A stretch of DNA of 38,529 bases from Novacetimonas hansenii JCM 7643 (GTDB taxonomy: Bacteria > Pseudomonadota > Alphaproteobacteria > Acetobacterales > Acetobacteraceae). The notes under the pieces were generated by a model. It saw only the letters and a list, made by a program, of their open reading frames with translations, searched no databases and was not told the origin of the DNA. Positions 1 through 8,290 of the stretch are shown here, piece after piece. How positions within the stretch are numbered: the stretch's first letter is position 1; every line of letters starts with the position of its first letter. The stretch covers positions 1 to 38,529 of the forward strand of contig NZ_BANE01000011.1 in assembly GCF_000964405.1 (NCBI RefSeq). Reading direction: 5' to 3'. Both the position numbers and the translations under genes were made by a program.

Positions 1-64
1 AAAAGGCGGCACCCAAAAACTTTTCTTATTTTTTATCAATGAGTCGTTTGCAAACAATCTCTTA
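1..64 (+). repeat. MITE-like interspersed repeat, copy a (right half)
   Basis: This is the right half of the repeat family seen complete at 31050-31212. It contains the GGCGGC half of the GC-rich hairpin, the AACTTTTCTT block, the TTTTTTATCAATGA block and the terminal CAAACAATCTCTTAG. The left half lies outside the window. It sits about 180 bp past the end of the minus-strand NamZ gene, where it could end transcription. Seen by eye; orientation is the same as the 31050-31212 copy. Confidence 0.7.
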
Positions 65-244
65 GAAAATATTCCATGAAAGTCTTTGGAATAAAAATTT
101 AAAAAATTATAGCAACGCCTCGCATTTCCCATGCCTCATCAATGGGTCATGTTCAAAAAAACCGACAAATATCCGCACAAAAAGTTTTTGTTTTTTTGTC
201 TGCCGGCATACCGACGATCATGCTGCGCATCCCTTGATCCATAT
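65..244. other. Intergenic spacer, AT-rich
   Basis: This stretch between the repeat and the end of the NamZ gene is AT-rich with several A and T runs. No convincing gene, RNA or strong hairpin was found on either strand. Confidence 0.5.
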
Positions 245-1528
245 TCAGGAATACAGGATATATTTTTTCCGTATTTCCATAAACTGGACCAACCCTGGCT
301 GCCATGACTGAATAATGGCATCAGGCATCATACCCTGATCCAGTTGATGACGCACCGCATCTGTACCCATGATGAGGTCGAATGTCCGTGCATCTTTCCC
401 CCGCCATGGCACCCCACCCGTCAGATCACGCAGCGTTGAAAGCAGCGTCAGCCCCGTCCGCACGGCATCAAACCGTTCACGCCCGGTAATGATTACCTGC
501 ACCCCATGATCCATTACCCCCCGATCCACAAAAGCCGCGGGGGAAAAGGCGACTTCACGAAAAGCAACACCAGCCAGACCGCTTTGCTCCATACGGTCAC
601 GCCATGCCGTCGCATCCAGCTTTGGCCCGCCAAGATAAAGAAACGGCATTGCCGTGCCCCGACCAACCGACAGGTTGGTTCCCTCGAACATGCACGTCCC
701 GGGATATGCAATGGCTGTTTGCAACGTTGGCATGTTCGGGCTTGGTGGAATCCATGGCAGGCCGGTCTGGTCAAAAAACATGTCTCGCGTCCAACCCGTC
801 ATGGTGATATTTCGCAGCCTTACGGACCGACCGGATATGGTGGGAATGAAACAGGCGTTAAACAGGCTGGCAAGTTCGCAGACTGTCATGCCATGCTGGA
901 TCGGGATGGCCTGCCGCCCGATAAAAGAAGCAAAGCGCGGGTCAAGCACCGGGCCACCAACACGAACACCCGAAATGGGATTGGGCCGATCCAGCACCAC
1001 ATAATCGATACCCAGCCGCGCACAGGCCGCCATCGTATCGTAAAGGGTGGAGATATAGGTATAAAAGCGCGCCCCCACATCCTGGATATCAAATACCATC
1101 GTATCAATACCAGAACTGCGGATGATCGCATCAAGCCGGGGGCCAGAGACGTCATAAATATCATAGACCATGACACCGGTATTTGGGTCACGGGCCTTTT
1201 CTTCTGACGATCCGGCAGGGGCGGAACCACGGAAACCGTGCTCTGGTCCGAATATGGCCTGAAGGTCAACCCCACCATCGGCATGCATGATGTCGGCAAT
1301 ATGGTGCAGGTTGCGGCCCACGCTGGTGGGATTGGCAACCAACCCCACCTTGCGCCCGCGCAGGACCTCATAATGACCGGCGCGCAGCCCTTCGAAACCA
1401 GTCACGACGTTATGGGAAACCATACTGCTACAAACGTCGCTTTTCGCAATCGCGCCATGAATTCCCATAAATACGCCCCCACACAGGGCGATCCCGCCCC
1501 CCATGACGTCCCTGCGTGACAGCTTCAT
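245..1528 (-). CDS. namZ: NamZ-like exo-beta-N-acetylmuramidase (DUF1343), Tat-exported
   Basis: The product (427 aa) matches the DUF1343 family, whose characterised member NamZ of Bacillus subtilis removes N-acetylmuramic acid from the non-reducing end of peptidoglycan fragments. Family-typical stretches are GLVANPTSVGRN (about residue 60), the FGPEHGFRG segment, VMVYDIYD, VFDIQDVGARFYTYISTL and VLDRPNPISG. The N terminus carries SRRDVMGGG followed by a hydrophobic stretch, a twin-arginine export signal. The start at 1528 is supported by AGGAAGG upstream. The gene lies 33 bp downstream of the GH20 hexosaminidase gene on the same strand, so the two are probably one operon cleaving alternate GlcNAc and MurNAc residues. 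The symbol is by homology; activity is inferred. Confidence 0.87.
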   Translation of the reverse strand: MKLSRRDVMGGGIALCGGVFMGIHGAIAKSDVCSSMVSHNVVTGFEGLRAGHYEVLRGRKVGLVANPTSVGRNLHHIADIMHADGGVDLQAIFGPEHGFRGSAPAGSSEEKARDPNTGVMVYDIYDVSGPRLDAIIRSSGIDTMVFDIQDVGARFYTYISTLYDTMAACARLGIDYVVLDRPNPISGVRVGGPVLDPRFASFIGRQAIPIQHGMTVCELASLFNACFIPTISGRSVRLRNITMTGWTRDMFFDQTGLPWIPPSPNMPTLQTAIAYPGTCMFEGTNLSVGRGTAMPFLYLGGPKLDATAWRDRMEQSGLAGVAFREVAFSPAAFVDRGVMDHGVQVIITGRERFDAVRTGLTLLSTLRDLTGGVPWRGKDARTFDLIMGTDAVRHQLDQGMMPDAIIQSWQPGLVQFMEIRKKYILYS

Positions 1529-1561
1529 GGAACCTTCCTTTTCTGACCTGGAATTATTGGA

Positions 1562-3775
1562 TCAATGGGCGTGATTCACCAACGCATGCACACCTGGCAG
1601 GATGGCGATCAGAAGGCCCGAAGGCGGAAGTTCATGCGTGTAGGAGGCAACGGCCGTTGCACAGGCGGCAAAGGTGGCATCCTGCGTTGCAAGCAGCTTG
1701 TTGACGCGCCTGTGCCAGTGGCGGCCATGGCTGCGATGCTTCCTGATCGCCTCCAGCCCGACACGTGCCACCGCCGCAAGCTGCTGCGACACGGGGCGGG
1801 CATCTTGCAACAATGGCGTTGTGGCAACGGCAGCATATCCGGCATCATTGGCCAGATACAGATCCAGCATCTGCTTCAGTGGAGCGGCAAGCTCCTTTTC
1901 ACCCGCGACATAGCGCGCCGCCATATCGTTGAACTTCATCGCAGCAAAGCTGTCCGGCGCGGCAATAGCCCCCGGGGCGTTGAGCATGGCATCGCCACTA
2001 TGGGACGCCAGCCGGTTCATGGCGTAATTACGCACGGGATTTGTTACCGATGTCAGCACCGTCAGCGGGCCGACATTGCCCGGTGTCAGGCGTGCGATCA
2101 TCGCGTTTTCATGCGCGCTGGCCTGCAGGCCCGTTGCTTCAAGCTCGTTCTGGATCACAGGCAGGCGGCGTTCCATATCCGCCACATCACGCACCGAAGC
2201 ATCAGACCAGAACCGTTCGGCAATCGCGGCCGAGCGCGGCCACAGACGTGCATCGACCATTTCATCGGAAACGATCTCACTCCACAACGGGGCCTCTCCG
2301 CCCAGAACCAGCTTCTGTTGCGCGGCATCCAATGGTTTTGCATCCGGGTCCAGCGCAAAGGCGTCGATCATCGGCCCCTGCTTGGGCCGGGCGCGCGCAA
2401 CTTCCTCTGGCGAAAGCCCGACAGCCCTGGGGTCATACGGATCGACCTTGTAATGCTCTGACGAAGGATTGAGCAGGTCAAGATAATAGCCAGAAGACAC
2501 AACAACCGGATGCCCCGCCTGCGTTGCCGACCCGATCCATTTTGAACCGCGCCACGTCTCGACCACCACGTCACGGGGGATCGGGGCCTCGCTGACTTCA
2601 TCCCAGCCCATCATGATCTTGCCCTGCCGTGCAAGGGCACGTTCCACCTGCGCGGTGAACGCAGCCTGTAGCGCAGGGGCATCGGCATAGCCATGCTGTT
2701 TCATATAAGCGAGGATGGCAGGATTGTCGTTCCACTGCTTGGGCGATACTTCGTCCCCACCCGAATGGAAATAACGGTCGGGAAACAGACGGCCCATTTC
2801 CGCATAAAGTTCGGTGGCGAATTTCAGCGTCTGCGGCTTGGTCGGATCGAACGCCGCATTGTTCAGATTATAGACCTTGTTACAGATCGCCTTGGTCTTG
2901 ACCGTATTGATGGTGATCGAACAGGGGGACTGACGTTCCTCGGCGGACGGAACATGCTGGGCCGCGAGTTCGGGATAGGCCTCAAGGATCGACAGCGTAT
3001 GCCCCGGCACGTCGAATTCCGGCACGATGCGGATGCCACGATCCGCAGCATAGGCCACAATCGCGCGCACCTGTGCCTGCGTATAATACTGATTATGCCC
3101 TCCCACCTGGTGCAGGCGGGGGAAACGCAGGCTTTCGACCCGGAATCCGGTCCCGTCACTCAGATGCCAGTGCAGGACATTGAGCTTTGTCAGTTCCATG
3201 GCATCAAGCTGCCGCTGGATCGTCTCCACCGACATGAAGTGACGCGACACGTCGATCATGATGCCACGCCATGCGAAACGCGGGGCATCGTCGATCGTGG
3301 CCTCGCGCATGACCGGGCCCTGGGGTGTGCGCACCACAAGCTGCAACAGCGTCGCAAGCCCGTGCAGCACACCAGCAGGGCCATCTGCATCAAGGCGGAT
3401 CCCGTTCTGCGCTGTAACGTTCAGGGTATAATGTTCACGTTCCTGCACACTTAGATAAGCGGGGTCGGATCGGCTGGAAATATGCAGCACAACCGGCGCA
3501 CCACCAGATACGGGAGCCCCGGCGACCTGGGCAAGGCGGCTGGAAAAACGCGCTGCCGCGCGGCGCAGCATCGGTGAAGGGGTACCAGCCCATTCGATGC
3601 GAACGCCCCCCGCGATCGCGACATCCTGTCCCGACAGGGATACGGACTGGGGACGCGGCATCAGCGGAACGGACGGCGTATCGGCAAGCGCCGGGGCGCA
3701 GAGCGCCGCAAGCAGCGCCATGGAACTACAGGCATTGTGGAGGAAACGACGGGAGCGGTGCAGGATGGGAAGCAT
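1562..3775 (-). CDS. GH20 beta-N-acetylhexosaminidase, exported
   Basis: This is a glycoside hydrolase family 20 enzyme (737 aa from the chosen start) that removes terminal beta-linked GlcNAc or GalNAc by substrate-assisted catalysis. Seen: a signal peptide with hydrophobic core MALLAALCAPALA, an N-terminal domain opening PLMPRPQSVSL, the barrel entry APRFAWRGIMIDVSRHF, HWHLSDGTGFR, and the catalytic Asp-Glu pair in HSGGDEV (about D341/E342), followed by the MMGWDEV and ETWRGS segments. The frame stays open upstream to 3964; 3775 is preferred because the signal peptide begins there, with GGAAAG upstream. The C-terminal third after about residue 560 is the usual helical extension. It probably leads an operon with the NamZ gene. 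The exact substrate (peptidoglycan versus chitin fragments) is not decided by sequence. Confidence 0.88.
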   Translation of the reverse strand: MLPILHRSRRFLHNACSSMALLAALCAPALADTPSVPLMPRPQSVSLSGQDVAIAGGVRIEWAGTPSPMLRRAAARFSSRLAQVAGAPVSGGAPVVLHISSRSDPAYLSVQEREHYTLNVTAQNGIRLDADGPAGVLHGLATLLQLVVRTPQGPVMREATIDDAPRFAWRGIMIDVSRHFMSVETIQRQLDAMELTKLNVLHWHLSDGTGFRVESLRFPRLHQVGGHNQYYTQAQVRAIVAYAADRGIRIVPEFDVPGHTLSILEAYPELAAQHVPSAEERQSPCSITINTVKTKAICNKVYNLNNAAFDPTKPQTLKFATELYAEMGRLFPDRYFHSGGDEVSPKQWNDNPAILAYMKQHGYADAPALQAAFTAQVERALARQGKIMMGWDEVSEAPIPRDVVVETWRGSKWIGSATQAGHPVVVSSGYYLDLLNPSSEHYKVDPYDPRAVGLSPEEVARARPKQGPMIDAFALDPDAKPLDAAQQKLVLGGEAPLWSEIVSDEMVDARLWPRSAAIAERFWSDASVRDVADMERRLPVIQNELEATGLQASAHENAMIARLTPGNVGPLTVLTSVTNPVRNYAMNRLASHSGDAMLNAPGAIAAPDSFAAMKFNDMAARYVAGEKELAAPLKQMLDLYLANDAGYAAVATTPLLQDARPVSQQLAAVARVGLEAIRKHRSHGRHWHRRVNKLLATQDATFAACATAVASYTHELPPSGLLIAILPGVHALVNHAH

Positions 3776-4063
3776 CAGGTAAAAATCTTTCCGTTCTGGG
3801 GATCTGGGATCAGGCTCCACAAAAAACCGGCTCAGCAGTATGGGCGGCGCTTCATTACTGGCACGCTCCATTTTGTTCGGAAAGTAAAATAAATTACCCC
3901 CATCCATATGAATTCGCCCCTCTTTGCGCGGGACGATGGACCGGATGGCATAAAGCTCCATCACAATTCGGCGCTACACCATAAAATGAACTACCAACCT
4001 ATGAAATATGCTTTATAAAGGTGACTTTGTAATGCACCAAATCGACATGAGGCATAACCGTTC

Positions 4064-4675
4064 ATGCCAACCACCGCTTACTCCGATGGGTCCCGCCAGG
4101 GAAAGCGCACCAAGGTACTTCACGCCGCGCAATGGCTGTTCAACCGTATCGGTTATCAGACCGTCAGCGTGGATGCGATACGGGTCCATGCAGGCGTAAC
4201 CAAGGCCACGGTTTTCCGCCATTTCCCCACCAAGGACACGCTGGTGTCAGAAGCGATCGCCACGCATATTCACCATATTGAGGATGAACTGGCACAGGCG
4301 ATCAACGCGCAGAAAACACCACTGGCGAAAATCCGGGCCATTTTTGACTGGTATGATGCGCTGTTCAACAGCGACGATTTCCACGGATGCATGTTCATGC
4401 ATGCCGCCGCTGAATACCGCCGCAGGCATGATGAAATCACGCAGTTGCTACAGGCGCAGAAGGACAGCATGTGCAGTGCGTTCAGCCAGCTCCTGCAATC
4501 TGGCGGGATGGAGATCGAAACTGCCACCACTCTGGGGCGTACGCTGTGCATGCTGCTTGACGGGGCGATGGTACAGGCGGAAATGTGCAACAATCACGAT
4601 GCCGCACGTGAAGCATGGCATGCGACATCACGCCTGCTGCTGTCCCATGGTTTCATGACAGAAGACGACTTCTGA
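4064..4675 (+). CDS. TetR/AcrR-family transcriptional regulator
   Basis: The 203-residue protein has the standard TetR layout: an N-terminal helix-turn-helix (roughly residues 14-60, with KVLHAAQWLFNRIGYQTVSV, then GVTKATVFRHFPTKDTLV) and an all-helical ligand and dimer domain. It is divergent from the GH20-NamZ pair, with about 290 bp between the preferred starts, so control of that pair is a reasonable guess. The ligand cannot be read from sequence. The C-terminal half has the HAAAEYRRRHDEI and AMVQAEMCNNHDAAREA pattern common in short TetR regulators. No clear operator palindrome was recognised in the shared upstream region. Confidence 0.88.
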   Translation: MPTTAYSDGSRQGKRTKVLHAAQWLFNRIGYQTVSVDAIRVHAGVTKATVFRHFPTKDTLVSEAIATHIHHIEDELAQAINAQKTPLAKIRAIFDWYDALFNSDDFHGCMFMHAAAEYRRRHDEITQLLQAQKDSMCSAFSQLLQSGGMEIETATTLGRTLCMLLDGAMVQAEMCNNHDAAREAWHATSRLLLSHGFMTEDDF

Positions 4676-4770
4676 TCCCATGATACGTCCCTGATCTCTA
4701 TCCATGTCATCCGTGCCACAGGCCATGGTTGGTAAGGGGCGGACACAACCGGAAGATATGGGGACCGGCC

Positions 4771-5112
4771 GATCACATATCGGCCCGCATATGCACCTTG
4801 GCCTTCAGGCTTCCTCGGGAATGCTCCAGCGCCTGATGCCTTTTTCGTTCGCTGCCTGCTGATGGGTCTGTATGATAACCGTATCAGACATCAGCGTCTC
4901 AAAAATCTTGCCCCAGCCCCGTCATGACACTATCGGCTGAAGCGACGATGTACGGTCTCCCATTTGCCATACTGCTCCGGCACTTCCGTCCAATGCACAC
5001 CAGAGCGTAAAATACAGAGGCAGCCATTCACAAACAGGCGTCTATCCACCTTATGGCCGCCTGCATCCTCAACTTCATCTGGACGCAGAGGTGCAATCCG
5101 TCGCCATTGCAC
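4771..5112 (-). pseudogene. IS5-family transposase remnant
   Basis: Residues from 5112 downward read WRRIAPLRPDEV, then RLFVNGCLCILRSGVHW and VPEQYGKWETVHRRFSR, the N-terminal domain (DUF4096) of IS5-type transposases. The reading stops at a TAG (4930-4932) where family members have Trp. The match continues in other frames: WGKIFETLMSDTVIIQTHQQAANEKG around 4835-4915, then HSRGSLKAKVHMRAD around 4780-4830, ending at a TGA. This means at least one nonsense change and two frame shifts. The catalytic C-terminal part is missing, and no clear terminal inverted repeats were found. It is a dead fragment between the TetR gene and the purine permease gene. Confidence 0.75.
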
Positions 5113-5284
5113 TGTGCTCTCAGCTCCTACTGTTTGATTCCCATCCCCCGTCTTGTGACATGACGTTCAGTGAAACATCCGCATCTATGAATTAAGGGAA
5201 ATCCTGAATATCGACGGGGCCAGATTTTGATATAGGGATCCTTTAGATACGAATTCATAATAACATATTGAATTTAAAAAAATT
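5113..5284. other. Intergenic spacer beside the IS remnant
   Basis: This stretch probably includes the left flank of the decayed insertion sequence (upstream of its start codon), then an AT-rich tail running up to the end of the permease gene. No gene or confident terminator was recognised. Confidence 0.4.
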
Positions 5285-6643
5285 CTAACGCTGGAGACCA
5301 CTTTCAAGACACAGGAAAATGACAAACACGATATCCAGCCCCACAAGCATGGGCGTCAGCCGCCGCCATTGCCGCCGCCCCACAATCAGGATGGTGTGAA
5401 GCAGCAGGCCACAAGCCAGCGCAAGCATGAAATTCCCGGTCATAAGGGTAATCACCACCATCAGCAGCGGGGATGTCAGGTCATCAAGGGCCTGTGTCTG
5501 GGGTGACACCAGCGTGGATAACATACCCACCCCGACAACAATCAGAACCGGCGCGGTAGCAACAGCGGGAATGGCGGTAATCAGCGGCCAGAAAAATGAC
5601 GACAGCGCGAACAGCACCGCGACGACCACGGCGCACAGTCCGGTCCGGCCCCCTGCCTCTACCCCCACAAGGGATTCCAGATAGGCCGAAACCGTACTGG
5701 TCCCGAGACTGGCACCAATCACACTGGCGGCCCCGTCGGCGCAAAACGCCTTGCGCCCCAGCGGAAGGGGCGCACCATCCGCCCCCTGTGTGGCGCGCTG
5801 GGTCACCGCCATCATCGTTCCCGTCGCATCGAAAAAATCACTGAGGAAAAAATATACGGTAACAGGAAACAGGACGAGGATATTCGCGACAAAGCCATGG
5901 AAATCAAACGCGAACAGCAGGTGATAGGGATAATGCGGCCAATCGGACATATGCGCGGGAAGCCGCGTCAGCAACCTGCCGTCAGGTCCATGCACAAACA
6001 GGCCCGCACAGCTTATCACGACAATCGACACCAACATCGCCGCAGGCACCCGCAGGTATGACAGCACCAGCGCCAGCGCCAACCCACCCAGCGCAAGCTC
6101 CACAGATGGTTCCCGCAACAGGCCAAAGGCGAAACCATCATGCGCGGGCACAGCCAGACCGCCGGTTGTCATGCCAATCCGCACGATGAACGCGCCAATG
6201 GCGCAACGGATGCCACATACGACCGGTTCGGGAAAACCATCGATGATTTTCTGACGCCAGGAGGTCAGCGCCAACAGCACGAAAACGATCCCACCGAGGA
6301 ATACCATCGCAAAGGCAACCGCCGGGCTGATCCCCATATGCATTACGACGACCTGCGCAAAGATGATATTGCTGCTCATCGCCGGGGCAAGCGCGATCGG
6401 CAGGTTTGCCATCAGCGCCATCAACAGCGTCCCGCATATGGAAGCCACGATGGTCGTCATGATCATGTCATGATGGTCCAGCCCCGCCATCGACAGGATC
6501 GCCGGGTTAACCGCCATGATATAGGCCACGGCACCAAAGGTTGTCACACCGGCCACGATTTCCGTTCCCAGCGTCGAACCACGTCGCGTGATGGCAAAAT
6601 ACCGATCCAGCCCCCTGGCCGCATTACGTATAACCTGCCTCAT
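5285..6643 (-). CDS. AzgA/NCS2-type adenine-guanine/hypoxanthine permease
   Basis: This polytopic membrane protein (452 aa from the preferred ATG) matches the AzgA-like branch of the NCS2 family, which imports purine bases with protons. Typical stretches are GSTLGTEIVAGVTTFGAVAY near the N terminus, NPAILSMAGL, NLPIALAPAMSSN (family: APGMGxNA) and ASLGTSTVSAYLESLVGVEA followed by GGRTGL, with about 12-14 hydrophobic segments. The frame is open to a GTG at 6688; the ATG at 6643 is chosen because homology starts just after it and GGAAAG lies upstream. The family's usual APGMGLNA is here APAMSSN, so specificity may differ. No enzyme of purine metabolism is next to it. Confidence 0.85.
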   Translation of the reverse strand: MRQVIRNAARGLDRYFAITRRGSTLGTEIVAGVTTFGAVAYIMAVNPAILSMAGLDHHDMIMTTIVASICGTLLMALMANLPIALAPAMSSNIIFAQVVVMHMGISPAVAFAMVFLGGIVFVLLALTSWRQKIIDGFPEPVVCGIRCAIGAFIVRIGMTTGGLAVPAHDGFAFGLLREPSVELALGGLALALVLSYLRVPAAMLVSIVVISCAGLFVHGPDGRLLTRLPAHMSDWPHYPYHLLFAFDFHGFVANILVLFPVTVYFFLSDFFDATGTMMAVTQRATQGADGAPLPLGRKAFCADGAASVIGASLGTSTVSAYLESLVGVEAGGRTGLCAVVVAVLFALSSFFWPLITAIPAVATAPVLIVVGVGMLSTLVSPQTQALDDLTSPLLMVVITLMTGNFMLALACGLLLHTILIVGRRQWRRLTPMLVGLDIVFVIFLCLESGLQR

Positions 6644-7046
6644 GCCATCATTCTTTCCATCGCCGTTCACCTTCCGCACCGATCGCACATGTTGCGCATT
6701 CCGCCCCTATCTACAATGTGCAGCATCGACGTAAAAACCGGAATAAATACCGATCAGGATAGTATGACAGCACCTGCATGACAGGGACATGCTGGGAAAC
6801 CCGCGACCGCAAGAGGCACGGACTCTGGAGATATAAAATCTCAAAATATTCACGGATAAAGAAAAAATTTCCGGTTTAAAAACAAAAATGGAACAAAATA
6901 TTCATTATAAAAATTCATCTCCAAAAAACTACTTCATGAATATTTCAGACAACTGTTCCCAGAAATTTTTCATGATCGCATGATGTCCACAACGACCTTC
7001 CCCCATCGGGGCACTGACATTCCCCCCTGTCATCACCCTGCACAAA
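6644..7046. other. Divergent intergenic region upstream of the iron ABC operon
   Basis: The stretch separates the minus-strand permease from the plus-strand ABC operon. The part from about 6830 to 6970 is strongly AT-rich. Apart from the promoter and Fur box that follow, no gene, hairpin or repeat was recognised. Confidence 0.4.
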
Positions 7047-7075
7047 TTGACAATGATAACAATTATCATTATCAC
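7047..7075 (+). promoter_or_regulatory. Predicted sigma70 promoter overlapping the Fur box
   Basis: TTGACA (7047-7052), a perfect -35 match, is followed after 17 bp by TATCAC (7070-7075), a moderate -10. The Fur palindrome occupies the spacer, so a bound repressor would block RNA polymerase. The first gene starts 66 bp further on. Confidence 0.6.
7052..7070. promoter_or_regulatory. Fur box
   Basis: AATGATAA-CAA-TTATCATT is a perfect 8-3-8 inverted repeat, closely matching the classical 19-bp Fur consensus (GATAATGAT-A-ATCATTATC). It lies 71 bp before the ABC binding-protein start, within a promoter-like sequence. Iron-dependent repression of the three-gene operon is the natural reading. Confidence 0.85.
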
Positions 7076-7141
7076 CACGTCCGGCTATGAAATCCCCGTG
7101 CATATGATGATTGCGGGACAGCACAAGGCAGGAAAACCGGC

Positions 7142-8278
7142 ATGAAACGAAATTCCCATCGATGCAGGCGCCTGATGACGGCTCTCCTCGCGGCCATGCC
7201 TTTGCTGGGCGGCCTGTGTGGCGTGCAGGCGCACGCCACCACCATCACCGATATGGCGGGCCGGACCGTTGAAATTCCACATGACGTACACCGGATCATC
7301 CTTGGCGAAGGGCGGCTGGTCTATGCGCTTGCCCCACTGGAACGCGAACACCTGTTCGATCGCATCGTCGGCTGGCAAGGGGAATTCCGTGGCGCGGACA
7401 CGCAGAGTTATGACCAGTACGTCGCGCGTTTCCCTGCTGCCGCCAGGATCGCGCTGATCGGCAAGACCACGGCCGATACCGTCAGCCCTGAGAAGGTGCT
7501 TGACCTGCATCCCGACCTTGCCATCCTGACGGTTTCCGGCCACGGTCCCGGCGCCTCCAGCGAACTTGTCAACCAGTTGACGGCCGCGCACGTGCCTGTG
7601 GTGTTCGTAGATTTCCGGGCCGATCCCCTACGTGATACCATACCGTCCATGCGCATCCTCGGCACTGTCCTGAACCGTGAAGCCGAAGCGCGGGAATATA
7701 CCGATTTTTATCAATCCCACCTCACACGCATCACCAGAACAGTCGCCACCATCCCGGCGCAGCAACGCCCGAAGGTCTTTATCGAAATGTTGGCGGCAAT
7801 GCGTGAAAGCTGCTGCCACACTGCGGGCAAAGGCAATATGGGCGCCTTTATCGAGGCCGCGGGCGGCCGCAATATCGCAGCCCCCCTCCTGCCCGGCTAT
7901 ATTGGGGATATCGCGCTGGAAAAAGTGATTGCATCTGATCCCGACATCTATATCGCCGATGGCACCAAAGGGCCAAAGGCAGCGGGACCCGGCCTGCGTA
8001 TGGGGGCCGATGTTTCGCCCGAACTTGCGCGCTCTTCGCTCAAGATGGTGGAAGACCGTCCTGGCATCTCCACCCTGCGGGCCGTGACCGATGGTCATGC
8101 CTATGGCCTGTGGCACGCTTTCTATGACTCCCCTTACAATATTCTGGCGGTGGAAGTGATGGCGAAGTGGTTCCATCCTGACCTTTTTGCGGATGTCGAC
8201 CCTGAACGGACACAAAAAGAGCTTTATGAACATTTCCTGCCGGTTCCCCAGACAGGCACATTCTGGATCACGCCCTGA
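7142..8278 (+). CDS. Periplasmic iron-chelate (siderophore/heme-type) ABC binding protein
   Basis: This 378-residue protein has a basic start followed by a hydrophobic signal peptide ending near VQAHA, then the class III solute-binding fold used for ferric siderophores, heme and cobalamin. The mature protein opens with ITDMAGRTVEIPHDVHRII, typical of the family; then come LIGKTTADTVSPEKVLDLHPDL, the central linker helix, and GAFIEAAGGRNIA and DPDIYIADG in the second lobe. It lacks a lipobox, so it should be a soluble periplasmic protein. It is the first gene of an operon with the FecCD permease (12 bp gap) and ATPase, under a Fur box. The particular chelate cannot be assigned. A Cys pair (ESCCHT) is unusual and could be a disulfide or ligand site. 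Confidence 0.85.
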   Translation: MKRNSHRCRRLMTALLAAMPLLGGLCGVQAHATTITDMAGRTVEIPHDVHRIILGEGRLVYALAPLEREHLFDRIVGWQGEFRGADTQSYDQYVARFPAAARIALIGKTTADTVSPEKVLDLHPDLAILTVSGHGPGASSELVNQLTAAHVPVVFVDFRADPLRDTIPSMRILGTVLNREAEAREYTDFYQSHLTRITRTVATIPAQQRPKVFIEMLAAMRESCCHTAGKGNMGAFIEAAGGRNIAAPLLPGYIGDIALEKVIASDPDIYIADGTKGPKAAGPGLRMGADVSPELARSSLKMVEDRPGISTLRAVTDGHAYGLWHAFYDSPYNILAVEVMAKWFHPDLFADVDPERTQKELYEHFLPVPQTGTFWITP

Positions 8279-8290
8279 GGCCACCACCGC

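Noticed and set aside
506-1207. A 233-codon plus-strand frame opposite the NamZ gene
   Set aside because: It is antisense to a gene with strong family matches, shows no recognisable protein features and is a shadow of GC-rich codons.
1565-2461. A 298-codon plus-strand frame opposite the GH20 gene
   Set aside because: It has an Arg/His/Gln-rich composition typical of antisense shadows; the minus-strand frame has intact catalytic motifs.
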